This document shows, in pieces, positions 17,821 through 24,961 of a DNA stretch of 64,000 nucleotides. The translations under genes were made by a program, and so were the position numbers. This DNA comes from Cytophagales bacterium (GTDB taxonomy: Bacteria > Bacteroidota > Bacteroidia > Cytophagales > UBA9547). Position 1 is the stretch's first letter. Every line of letters begins with the position of its first letter. The notes under the pieces are model-generated. The model was not told the origin of the DNA. It was given only the letters and a program-made list of their open reading frames with translations, and ran no database searches. The stretch spans positions 1 through 64,000 of the forward strand of contig JAAFIH010000025.1 in assembly GCA_013297755.1 (NCBI GenBank). Direction: 5' to 3'.

Positions 17821-18053
17821 CAAATTTCGCCAAGACTATGTTGAACTGACACCCTAACGGGTGAACAATCGGCCAACAATTTTACTATTTTTGCCATATA
17901 TTTAAAAACAAATATATGATTAATTTTCAAAAAAAACAATGTAGGTAAAATGGGTCTCAACCAACATTAGCTATCAAAAAAACCCCACGTTTAAGCTGTA
18001 GGTTGGGGCTTTTTAAAAGGAGCTTTTTTTCGCTAGCAGGCTAAATGTTAGCA
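17821..18053 (-). repeat. attC-like element R3 (left arm missing)
   Basis: Begins within the right arm (TTTCGCCAAG, 17825-17834), then GTTGAAC (17840-17846), the CACCCTAACGGGTG hairpin, the -7 box, the recombinase ATG (17916) with eight A's, the terminator (GGTTGGGGCTTTTT) and CGCTAGCAGGC, ending GTTAGCA at 18047-18053. The left arm and left box are not found, so the element is truncated and the DUF6934 cassette lost its upstream edge. Confidence 0.65.
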
Positions 18054-18787
18054 GTAGTACCAATTATTTTTAACATCTTTTTTGTTTCTTCATTTCCATA
18101 ATAGTCGTGAAGAAAGATTGGGAAAGCACTTAAAATTGAAACTGTTTTGTCTTTATTAATATGTTTTTCTAATTGGCAGTTAAAAATAGTATTCTGTTCA
18201 ATAATTAATGAAGGAAGCTCAAATATATTATAGACAATTTTATTCATTTTTTTTAAATGAACTTCTATAACGCTTTTCCAAATGTTTTTGTCGTAAAGGT
18301 GAAAATGTTTTAAAGTTTCAAGACAAGTGTCACTAACTATTTTTTTGTAACCTGAAAATTCACTAAAACTTACCTTTCTGTCTTCAAACTTCTCAAAATC
18401 TTCAATATGTTTCAACGCTTCAACCATAGGATAGCTAATATACAATTTTCCCTTTTCAGTTTCTTCATTGAAAAATTTTAATAATTCATTCAGTTTATCA
18501 TCTCCTGCATTCGTGGCGTGACCATCATAGTCAAAAAACATATAGATTTGAGAAAAATCAGACCTTTTAAACTCTTTCAAAGTTTCTTTATTTGCTTCTA
18601 TATCTTTTAATAAACTAAAAGTATCAATAAATTCATCTTCTGCAATTTCAGAAAACATTTTGTAAATCGTAGTGCAAAAAGCACAAGTAATAATAGTATT
18701 TTCATTTACAAAAAAATTTGTCAAATTATCTGTAATTGATTTTTCTGTTTTAGTTCCCTCAAAAATAAATAGGATATTATTCGACAT
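18041..18787 (-). CDS. Toprim/OLD-like nuclease partner of an ATPase
   Basis: 248 residues. NILFIFEGTKTEKSI (residues 3-17) looks like the first Toprim motif with its Glu, and IYMFFDYDGHATNAGDDKLN supplies the D-x-D motif; YPMVEALKHI follows. This arrangement fits the small Toprim or RloB-like subunits paired with AAA ATPases in abortive-infection systems (AbiL, PARIS and OLD-like pairs). The start overlaps the end of the ATPase gene by 11 bases. The last codons (GCT AAC ATT TAG) lie inside the recombination box of R3, so that site supplies the stop codon. Defence role is inferred; the exact system is not identifiable by eye. Confidence 0.6.
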   Translation of the reverse strand: MSNNILFIFEGTKTEKSITDNLTNFFVNENTIITCAFCTTIYKMFSEIAEDEFIDTFSLLKDIEANKETLKEFKRSDFSQIYMFFDYDGHATNAGDDKLNELLKFFNEETEKGKLYISYPMVEALKHIEDFEKFEDRKVSFSEFSGYKKIVSDTCLETLKHFHLYDKNIWKSVIEVHLKKMNKIVYNIFELPSLIIEQNTIFNCQLEKHINKDKTVSILSAFPIFLHDYYGNEETKKMLKIIGTTANI

Positions 18788-19892
18788 TGAATGAACCTGC
18801 TTTATACATTTTTTCTATATTATGTGCTTCTCTTAATTCCTTTTGTGTACTTTTTGAAAAAGAACGTATTTGCTTTTTTGTCATTGTAAAATAACAGTCA
18901 GGTCTTAATAAATCATTTGTCATTATAGATGTATTATGAGTTGTAAGAATAAACTGAACACCTGTTTCTTTAATTTTTTCAACAATTAAAGCCGACAAAG
19001 AATGATGATAGAATGCGTCAAACTCGTCAATAAATAAGAAGGATACTTTTTGCTTTTCTTTTATAGTTTGATACCAAAAATAAAAAAGTGTCAAAGCTAA
19101 TGTTCCTGTTGAAGCTAATTGTGTAAAAAGAAATTGCTTATTACCAAAATTCATAGAAATTGTATTTCTACCCCTTTCAGATGTAATTCCTAATTTGCAT
19201 TCAATACCTGCTTTGTATAAAAACTCTTCAAACTCTTGTACATTATTTCTTTCAATTATATTCTCTAAAATATCTACACTTCCTATATCAGTTCCTTGAT
19301 ACATATTTTCAGTTAGTGAACGAAAATGTAACATTTGCTCAATGAAAGTAAAAAACGATAAATAAGTTTTATTTTTTTCATCAACTAATAGGTTACTATT
19401 GTTTTTAATGTACTTTAAAATGGATAATTCTTTGTTAACTATTTCTGTTTTTAATGTTTCAGTACCTTTTAGTTGAACAATTGCTTTGGACTTTTTAATT
19501 CTATCAAATAAAATAAGTTCTTCACCTTCTATTATAAAACGTTCGTAAAGGATTGTTTTGTAATCTGACTTCTTATATTCATAAATAACCACCTTTGAAT
19601 TAATGAAAAATTCGTAATAAAAATGTGCTAAACCATCATTACTGTATGCGTTTAAATAATTTCTATAATTATTTTCATTACGTTCGTTATCTGTTAAATG
19701 TTCAATAATATCAAAAATTGCAAATGCAAGATTAGATTTGCCAACACCATTTTGTCCATAAATAATTGCATTATTTACAATACCATTTTTAATTGAACTT
19801 TTACTAAATTCATAGCCATTAGTATTGGTCAAATCAAGTTCAAAGTCTTTTTCAAAATTTTTGAAATTTGAAACTTTAAATTTTCGAAGCAT
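18777..19892 (-). CDS. AAA-family ATPase (AAA_15/RloA-like) of a two-gene defence module
   Basis: The start is the ATG at 19892 (MLRKFKVSNFKNFEKDFELD); the longer ORF runs back into R4. Walker A is IIYGQNGVGKSNLAFAIFDI near residues 45-65. SFLFIDEFDAFYHHSLSALI near 290 is Walker B with catalytic Glu, followed by the switch-like FILTTHNTSIM. This is the OLD/RloA/AAA_15 layout of ABC-like ATPases in phage defence. It is the upstream gene of the pair, overlapping the Toprim-like gene. Expected action is sensing infection and licensing the partner nuclease; that is knowledge of related systems, not shown here. Confidence 0.72.
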   Translation of the reverse strand: MLRKFKVSNFKNFEKDFELDLTNTNGYEFSKSSIKNGIVNNAIIYGQNGVGKSNLAFAIFDIIEHLTDNERNENNYRNYLNAYSNDGLAHFYYEFFINSKVVIYEYKKSDYKTILYERFIIEGEELILFDRIKKSKAIVQLKGTETLKTEIVNKELSILKYIKNNSNLLVDEKNKTYLSFFTFIEQMLHFRSLTENMYQGTDIGSVDILENIIERNNVQEFEEFLYKAGIECKLGITSERGRNTISMNFGNKQFLFTQLASTGTLALTLFYFWYQTIKEKQKVSFLFIDEFDAFYHHSLSALIVEKIKETGVQFILTTHNTSIMTNDLLRPDCYFTMTKKQIRSFSKSTQKELREAHNIEKMYKAGSFNVE

Positions 19893-19981
19893 TTTGAATA
19901 TATTTATTTGGCAAAGGTAATAAAAAAATGTTGCCGTAGTTTTTTTACGGCAAATTTTATTACGCAGGGTGTCTTTAGGTA

Positions 19982-20319
19982 TTACAGCCAACGTACGAGT
20001 GCTTATGAAGTGTTTTTTTTGCATCAAGGTTTGTTAGAATTACAAAACTCAAATTAGCAACAAGTACAGTTTAGTAGCACATCTGCCCCCATTTCATAAA
20101 AACTATGTTGAACTGACACCCTAACGGGTGAACAATCAGCTAACAATTTTACTATTTTTGCCTTACATTTAAAAACAAATATATGATTAATTTTCAAAAA
20201 AAACAATGTAGGTAAAATGGGACTCAATCAACATTGGCTAAAAAAAGCCCCCATCTAAGTTGTAGGTCGAGGCTTTTTTTAGGGCTTTTTTTCGCTAGCT
20301 GGCTAAATGTTAGGCACAG
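19982..20319 (-). repeat. attC-like element R4
   Basis: Left box AACG at 19990, right box GTTAGGC at 20309-20315. Its inner arms differ from the other copies (TTATGAAGTG at 20003-20012, and CATTTCATAA) but still pair with each other, so the stem is kept while the sequence changes. Then GTTGAAC (20107-20113), CACCCTAACGGGTG, -7 box, recombinase ATG (20183, eight A's), terminator and CGCTAGCTGGC. Confidence 0.7.
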
Positions 20320-21168
20320 TTATTGATTTAGTTCGACTCGTAATTCTTGGATTTGTTCGAGAGTTAAACCTGTTGCTTTAACAATAAAATCGTTTTTAGA
20401 TGCCAAACTAATTAAATTTTTAGCAATTTCGACATTCCGTTCTTGTTTAGCTGTATAACTCACACTGTTTTCAATACGTCTATTTTCTTGAAAACGGTTA
20501 TACATTTTTTTGTCCTCGTCTGACAAATTTTCATACCGCAACTTTTCTTTGGCTTTGTCTAAGCCTTTTGCCTTGAAACTATCTTTGACTTCACTGTTTT
20601 TTAGAAAATAAATCCATTCGTCTAAGGTATTTTCAGCTATTTTGTTAAAGTTATTGATTTTCAAAATGTAGTATTTAGGGAAAATATCTGCGATTTTATC
20701 AACAGCATAGTTTTCCTTTTGCAAATTGGTAGGTTTCAAAATATCCTTTTTTTGCAAGCCGATAAATTCGCCTTTGTACTCGTAAATATAATCTTTGCCT
20801 TGTCCTAAACCAAAATAAACAATATTAATAGAATATATTTTTTTGATTGTGCCATAAGGCTCTCCTTCTTTGATATATTCGGTTACTAATTTTGAAACAC
20901 CATATAACATTCGTTGAAAGTAATCTACTTCGGAGTCATTTTGTACTTCTATAAGCATTAATTCATCATTTTGACTTTTTACCAAAATATCTACTCTATT
21001 ATACTTGTCGTATTCGTCTTGCTTGTTGCTTTCACTTTCTAAAACATCTACAATGGTAACATCAAAAAGGAGTAACTCTGATAAAAGTCCTTCCAAAATA
21101 CCAAAGTTTACTTTGTGGCGAAGCAATTTTTTCATTGCCCAGTCAAAACGAATGAGTTTGTTGTTCAT
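20320..21168 (-). CDS. Rpn-family / PD-(D/E)XK nuclease family transposase-like protein (cassette copy)
   Basis: 282 residues. Starts MNNKLIRFDWAMKKLLRHKV; the catalytic core is NRVDILVKSQNDELMLIEVQ (Asp, then Glu-x-Gln), followed by YGVSKLVTEYIKEGEPY. The C-terminus EIAKNLISLASKNDFIVKAT...LTLEQIQELRVELNQ parallels the gene at 1789. These proteins are putative DNA nucleases that promote RecA-independent recombination in Rpn studies. The stop codon directly follows GTTAGGCACAG of R4. A zinc-ribbon gene remnant lies upstream in the same cassette. Confidence 0.78.
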   Translation of the reverse strand: MNNKLIRFDWAMKKLLRHKVNFGILEGLLSELLLFDVTIVDVLESESNKQDEYDKYNRVDILVKSQNDELMLIEVQNDSEVDYFQRMLYGVSKLVTEYIKEGEPYGTIKKIYSINIVYFGLGQGKDYIYEYKGEFIGLQKKDILKPTNLQKENYAVDKIADIFPKYYILKINNFNKIAENTLDEWIYFLKNSEVKDSFKAKGLDKAKEKLRYENLSDEDKKMYNRFQENRRIENSVSYTAKQERNVEIAKNLISLASKNDFIVKATGLTLEQIQELRVELNQ

Positions 21169-21252
21169 AACTTATTTTATCAATTTGAAAATATATTACA
21201 AATATACAAAAAATAAAAAGCAGGTCTCGTTTCGACTTGCTTTTTGAAAAAT

Positions 21253-21390
21253 TTAAGCATTAGGGTCTACTTCGCCAGCCGTACCATATTGCCAAGCTCC
21301 ACAATTTGGACAATCTCCTTGTCCAAGTACCTTAGTTTTTTGGTTGTTAATGCAATTCAAGGTGCTACATTTTGAACACCACCAGCTAAC
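21253..21390 (-). pseudogene. Zinc-ribbon protein, 5'-truncated remnant
   Basis: An open frame on the minus strand reads WWCSKCSTLNCINNQ, then VLGQGDCPNCGAWQYGTAGE and VDPNA before TAA at 21253-21255. It has two CxxC pairs. The upstream side runs into element R5 with no start codon, so the 5' part was lost where R5 now lies. It is probably a small zinc-ribbon cassette gene broken by recombination. Confidence 0.5.
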
Positions 21391-21470
21391 AAAAAAGCCC
21401 CCATATAAGTTGTAGGTCGGGGCTTTTTTTAAGGGCTTCTTTTCGCTAGCTGGCTAAATGTTGCGTGCAG
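21380..21470 (-). repeat. attC-like element R5 (short form)
   Basis: Only AGCTAAC (21384-21390), the terminator hairpin (AAAAAAGCCCCC to GGGGCTTTTTTT, 21391-21428) and CGCTAGCTGGC with GTTGCGT at 21460-21466 remain. The arms, GTTGAAC and recombinase segment are missing, so this is an internal deletion form of about 90 bp. Confidence 0.65.
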
Positions 21471-21487
21471 TGCTTCTTTTGCAAATT

Positions 21488-21883
21488 TTAACTATCGATA
21501 GTAATTTCTCGTTTTACTAAATCAACACAAAACTTATTGTCTTTTAAAAAATTCAGTCCTACAACACCATCATAATCAGATGTAATCCCATGGGCTAAAA
21601 AATCATAAACTTGAACTTCAAAATTAGTTTTAGATATACCCAAACATTCAAGTTGCTCAATATTGTATCGTTCAACCACAATAATTCCATTGGCTGTTTC
21701 TATTTCAAGTTCTCCTTTGCTGTCTTTTAATTCATAGCCAGAAAAATAAAGAACATTACTGTCAATTGTTGTATGTGTTGCAGCTGTATCGAGAGCTAAT
21801 CTAAATTTATACTTTCCTTCGATAGCAGCATTAACAATTGTGACGCTTTCTTCAGTCGGATGTTCAAAGATGAAAGTTTTCAT
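21488..21883 (-). CDS. Retropepsin-like aspartyl protease family protein
   Basis: 131 residues. FRLALDTAATHTTID near residue 27-41 is the D-T-A catalytic loop of retroviral-type aspartic proteases, and SDYDGVVGLNFLKDNKFCVD near the C-terminus is the typical second hydrophobic-Gly block. Single-domain size fits enzymes acting as dimers. Its ATG overlaps the upstream small gene by 4 bases. Role in the cassette is unknown. Confidence 0.65.
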   Translation of the reverse strand: MKTFIFEHPTEESVTIVNAAIEGKYKFRLALDTAATHTTIDSNVLYFSGYELKDSKGELEIETANGIIVVERYNIEQLECLGISKTNFEVQVYDFLAHGITSDYDGVVGLNFLKDNKFCVDLVKREITIDS

Positions 21884-22125
21884 AATCTTTGAAATATTCC
21901 AATTTTTCGTTGTTGTTTTATATCACCTGCAAATGCTATAGTTACAGAGTCATAGTTTGCCGTTTTGTCTCTACCAATATAACAAACATCCTTCTTGTCT
22001 TTACTATGATATAAAACAATACCACCTAAAATTATTGTATTTTCCATTTCAGGGTTTCCCAAAAGAATCCATTCGTCAGGATAAATCTTTTTTAAATCAT
22101 CTAAACTTATATAAGTGTGTGTCAT
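21880..22125 (-). CDS. Unrecognised 81-aa protein paired with the aspartyl protease
   Basis: I do not recognise the family. The sequence (MTHTYISLDDLKKIYPDEWI, LLGNPEMENTIILGGIVLYH, ending QRKIGIFQRL) looks like a compact soluble beta-rich domain. Its stop overlaps the start of the protease gene (ATGA), so the pair is co-translated and probably acts together; the small protein could be a partner or substrate. The fixed pairing inside one cassette is the main clue. Confidence 0.6.
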   Translation of the reverse strand: MTHTYISLDDLKKIYPDEWILLGNPEMENTIILGGIVLYHSKDKKDVCYIGRDKTANYDSVTIAFAGDIKQQRKIGIFQRL

Positions 22126-22208
22126 TTCAAACTTAATTAGGTAACAAATTTTAGCAAAAGATTATGTCATAGAAAATTTGATTTTAAACAAAGACTTTTC
22201 AAATCGCA

Positions 22209-22551
22209 TTGCACACAACGGATTAGGGCTTTGCGATGGTGGGGCTTTATAGTACAAATGTTCAAAATTTATTCAAATGTCAAATAGAAAAATAAAAGCT
22301 GAATTAAGAGCAAATGCCCCGCTTTCGCCAAGCCCAAGTTTAACTGACACCCTATCGGGTGAACAATCGTCCAACAATTTTACTATTTTTGCCTTACATT
22401 TAAAAACAAATATATGATTAATTTTCAAAAAAAACAATGTAGGTAAAATTGCTCTCAACCAACATTGGCTAAAAAAAGCCCCCATCTAAGTTGTAGTTCG
22501 GGGCTCTTTTTTAGGGCTTTTTTTCGCTAGCTGGCTGGATGTTAAGTGTAG
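22209..22551 (-). repeat. attC-like element R6
   Basis: Left box CACACAAC (22212-22219), right box GTTAAGT (22541-22547). Arms GGGCTTTGCGATGGTGGGGC and GCCCCGCTTTCGCCAAGCCC pair over about 20 bases. Then GTTTAAC (22338-22344, replacing GTTGAAC), CACCCTATCGGGTG, -7 box, recombinase ATG (22414, eight A's), terminator and CGCTAGCTGGC. Confidence 0.7.
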
Positions 22552-22553
22552 TA

Positions 22554-22868
22554 TTATTGACCTATGCTGAAGTTTAAGTTTCGTAACTCTACTTGAAATT
22601 TGACTTTTGCTTTTAAGGCATTAAAAACTCTCAATAATGTGTCCATTGTTACATTACTTGCATTGTTTTCAAGTCTAGAAATTTGGGCTTTTTGAACACC
22701 TATTAACTTTCCAAGATCTTCTTGTGTCAAGTGTCGCTCTTTCCGTGTTTGTTTTATCGCTTTTCCAATTAAGTCCATTTGAAGTTCATATTCAAATACT
22801 TCTCTTTCTGGAGTACCTATTTTCCCTATAAGTTCGTTTTTTACCTCGTCAAATGTATATGTTTTCAT
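22554..22868 (-). CDS. higA: HigA-like antitoxin with XRE helix-turn-helix
   Basis: 104 residues. The helix-turn-helix is in IGKAIKQTRKERHLTQEDLG and KLIGVQKAQISRLENNASNV, near residues 32-72. It should bind its own promoter and neutralise the adjacent toxin. Gene order is toxin first, then antitoxin, with a 6-base gap, which is typical of higBA systems. Stop codon lies 7 bases from the GTTAAGT box of R6. Toxin-antitoxin pairs are common integron cassettes and are thought to stabilise arrays. Confidence 0.82.
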   Translation of the reverse strand: MKTYTFDEVKNELIGKIGTPEREVFEYELQMDLIGKAIKQTRKERHLTQEDLGKLIGVQKAQISRLENNASNVTMDTLLRVFNALKAKVKFQVELRNLNFSIGQ

Positions 22869-22874
22869 TTTTAA

Positions 22875-23222
22875 TTATTTTTTGATTGTTTTGCTTTCAT
22901 AATATTTTACTCTGCTTTGAACTGCTTTTTGGATTTCAATGTCTGGTACTTTACTCCGTTTTTTGACAAATCCGTGGGTTGAAATTACGAGCGTGTTTGT
23001 CGTAGAAGTCTTGTCCCAAAAGGCAAGCAGTCGATATTGAAATCCTTGATACAATGTTCTGAATTCCCAAATATCGTCAGACAGTTTTTTGAAAAGTTCA
23101 GGGTCGTTTTCTATTTGAACTTTACCAATATTATAAAGAATTTTTTTGTAGTGTTTTTCTTCCAAACTTCGTAAAAATGTCATCGCTTCTTCTAAAAATT
23201 CGATTTCAAAACGTTTTTCCAT
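22875..23222 (-). CDS. higB: HigB/RelE-type toxin (Gp49-like)
   Basis: 115 residues. The RelE-fold pattern is clear: FLEEAMTFLRSLEEKHYKKI, LSDDIWEFRTLYQGFQYRLL, then TLVISTHGFVKKRSKVP with the basic tail. That is the Gp49/HigB subfamily (PF05973 pattern), whose members cleave mRNA on the ribosome. ATG at 23222. It precedes its antitoxin in one operon. Confidence 0.82.
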   Translation of the reverse strand: MEKRFEIEFLEEAMTFLRSLEEKHYKKILYNIGKVQIENDPELFKKLSDDIWEFRTLYQGFQYRLLAFWDKTSTTNTLVISTHGFVKKRSKVPDIEIQKAVQSRVKYYESKTIKK

Positions 23223-23317
23223 TTTTCATAATCATTCAATGTTTCAAAGATAGTAAAAAGTTTCATTATGGAGAAACTTTTATGTTTTTTTCTGTCGGTT
23301 TTGCACGGTCTGCATAA

Positions 23318-23648
23318 TAGCAGCTAACGTTTTGGGGCTTGGCGAAGGCAGGGATTCAAGGTACGAATGCTCAATTAACCACAGATGCTAAATAGATGTA
23401 CAAAAGTTCAAATTTATTCGGATGCCCCACTTTTGCCAAGCCTATGTTGAACTGACACCCTATCGAGTGAACAATCGGCCAACAATTTTACTATTTTTGC
23501 CTTATATTTAAAAACAAATATATGATTAATTTTCAAAAAAACAATGTAGGTAAAATGGGTCTCAACCAACATTAGCTATCAAAAAAAGCCCACGTTTAAG
23601 TTGTAGGTCGGGGCTTTTTTTCGTTAGCTCGCTGGATGTCAGGCTTAG
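23318..23648 (-). repeat. attC-like element R7
   Basis: Left box AGCTAAC (23322-23328), right box GTCAGGC (23638-23644). Arms GGCTTGGCGAAG (23336-23347) and TTTTGCCAAGCC (23431-23442) pair, followed by GTTGAAC (23446-23452), a CACCCTATCGAGTG hairpin, -7 box TATTTTTG (23492-23499), recombinase ATG (23522, seven A's, frame open), terminator and CGTTAGCTCGC. Confidence 0.72.
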
Positions 23649-23653
23649 TTATT

Positions 23654-24616
23654 TTATTCACTTTCTGCACGTTGTTTCTCGATTTGTAAAATGTTATTTT
23701 GAATGTCTTTCATTATGTTGTTTGCCCACCAACTTGCATAAAAATTAAATGTCGTTGTCAGCTTGAAGTTACTGTATAAATGAAGTCTGTAAGTCTTGTC
23801 GTTGAGTTTTTCAAGTTCGTAGGTGCCTTTTAAAACGTCAAAATATTTTCCACCTACAACAAGATGTTCGTCCATAGTTGTCAAAGGAATTTCGTGAGGA
23901 AGTGCCTTAATTGTAAAAGACATTTTTTTCTGGTCTATATACTCTGTAATGGTTTCGTGAAATACAAGTCCGTTTGTAAAAATCGCTTGTCTATAAGCTC
24001 CAACGCCTTCAAAGTTTAGTTCGGCTTTAATTGGTCTTGGGAAGTTTAACAAATTTGTCAGCCAACCCTTGTCTTGTTCCTTTTTTATTTCTCTAACTCT
24101 TGTCACGTTGCTCCAAATTTTGTCGGCTGGTGCATTGATGTCAATGTATGTATATGCTTTGTAAGGTGTCGAGTTTGCACCAATATAATTTTCAATTGGC
24201 GAAATAAGTAAAGGCAAAAGTGTCAAAATAGAAACATAAATATTGTTGTCCCGTTTTTTAAGTTTGAAGTAACCACCAATAAGTCCACCAACTGACGCAG
24301 CAGTTAGGAATATTGGCAATATCATTAACAGACAAGGCCAGCCTTCAATTGCGAAAAACAATGTTATTAAAAAGAAGGCGAAAATGGGTATCCAAGGAGT
24401 AAATACTCGGTAAGAAAGACTTTTTACTTTTTCTTTGTTTGAAAAATACACTGTCAAAGCACCAACAATAGATGGCAAAAGAAATAGAAAAGTCTTTGAC
24501 ATCATATTGAATATGCCATTCCAAGTTGTCACGCCAAAAAGCAGTCGTAAAAGCAATGCGTAAATTGTTGGAATTGCAATTATTTTTAATGTCGTTATGA
24601 GTTTCTGTCTTTCCAT
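23654..24616 (-). CDS. Membrane protein with C-terminal SRPBCC-type domain
   Basis: 320 residues. The first half has about five hydrophobic segments (AIPTIYALLLRLLFG, TFLFLLPSIVGALTVYF, WIPIFAFFLITLFFAIEG, CLLMILPIFLTAASVGGLIG, ILTLLPLLISPIE). From about residue 155 it becomes soluble: IDINAPADKIWSNVTRVREI is the start of an SRPBCC (START-like) ligand-binding domain, ending NFYASWWANNIMKDIQ. The sequence suggests a membrane-anchored lipid or hydrophobic-ligand binder, substrate unknown. It is the outermost cassette, bounded by GTCAGGC and GCCTAAC. Confidence 0.7.
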   Translation of the reverse strand: MERQKLITTLKIIAIPTIYALLLRLLFGVTTWNGIFNMMSKTFLFLLPSIVGALTVYFSNKEKVKSLSYRVFTPWIPIFAFFLITLFFAIEGWPCLLMILPIFLTAASVGGLIGGYFKLKKRDNNIYVSILTLLPLLISPIENYIGANSTPYKAYTYIDINAPADKIWSNVTRVREIKKEQDKGWLTNLLNFPRPIKAELNFEGVGAYRQAIFTNGLVFHETITEYIDQKKMSFTIKALPHEIPLTTMDEHLVVGGKYFDVLKGTYELEKLNDKTYRLHLYSNFKLTTTFNFYASWWANNIMKDIQNNILQIEKQRAESE

Positions 24617-24646
24617 TGTTATTTTGATGTTGATGTGTAGGTATAA

Positions 24647-24657
24647 TTACGCCTAAC
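24647..24657 (-). other. Outer core-site box of the cassette array
   Basis: TTACGCCTAAC; its complement GTTAGGCGTAA matches the box at the other end of the same cassette (GTCAGGCTTAG, 23638) at 8 of 11 positions. No further element arms are found to the right, so the array stops here. Confidence 0.55.
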
Positions 24658-24806
24658 ATTTTTATTTATTTGCACAAATGGTATTAAAATGATTTTTGAA
24701 TTTTACATTGATTATAAAAATTCTATTAAATATTTACAAATTCAAATTACCATTTCTCTTTTAAGGAAATCATAAAGGGGCATACCCAAAAATATATTTA
24801 TATATC

Positions 24807-24896
24807 AATGTCGTTTAATTAAGCGTTTTTTATTGCCTCTATCTTAGTTTTTCTCCAAATGACAATGACTAAGCTGATTCTTAAGTAAGCGATATT
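24807..24896. repeat. Dispersed 90-bp inverted-repeat element, copy 2
   Basis: Ends AATGTCGTTTAATTAAG and, on the other strand, AATATCGCTTACTTAAG form imperfect terminal inverted repeats (13 of 17). The centre GCCTCTATCTTAGTTTTTCT is the complement of the core of the copy at 59915-60003. It lies in the otherwise empty 345-base gap after the cassette array. Confidence 0.6.
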
Positions 24897-24961
24897 GAGT
24901 TATAAATATTAAATAGATACAATATAATACATTACAAAGTTGATTTTTATTACTCCCAAAC

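Larger units (their letters stand above)
14337..24657 (-). mobile_element. Integron-like gene cassette array (CALIN-like), seven cassettes
   Basis: Seven copies of a related element (R1-R7) alternate with one- or two-gene cassettes, all coding on the minus strand. Each gene's stop codon lies within a few bases of an RYYYAAC-like box, and the same cassette's upstream edge carries the complementary GTTRNRY box: for example GTTGTGTGCAG at 14663 against the complement of TTGAACACAAC at 16485, and GTTGCGTGCAG at 21460 against the complement of TTGCACACAAC at 22209. Matching cassette edges of this kind are how integron cassettes are recognised, because both halves meet in the circular intermediate. 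No complete integrase is present in the window. The left edge abuts the pgk terminator and the right edge is GCCTAAC at 24651-24657. Confidence 0.7.

Noticed and set aside
14337-24657. Simple cluster of rho-independent terminators explaining the repeats
   Set aside because: A terminator is present in most copies, but it accounts for only about 40 bases and cannot explain the matched cassette edges, the arms or the recombinase segment.
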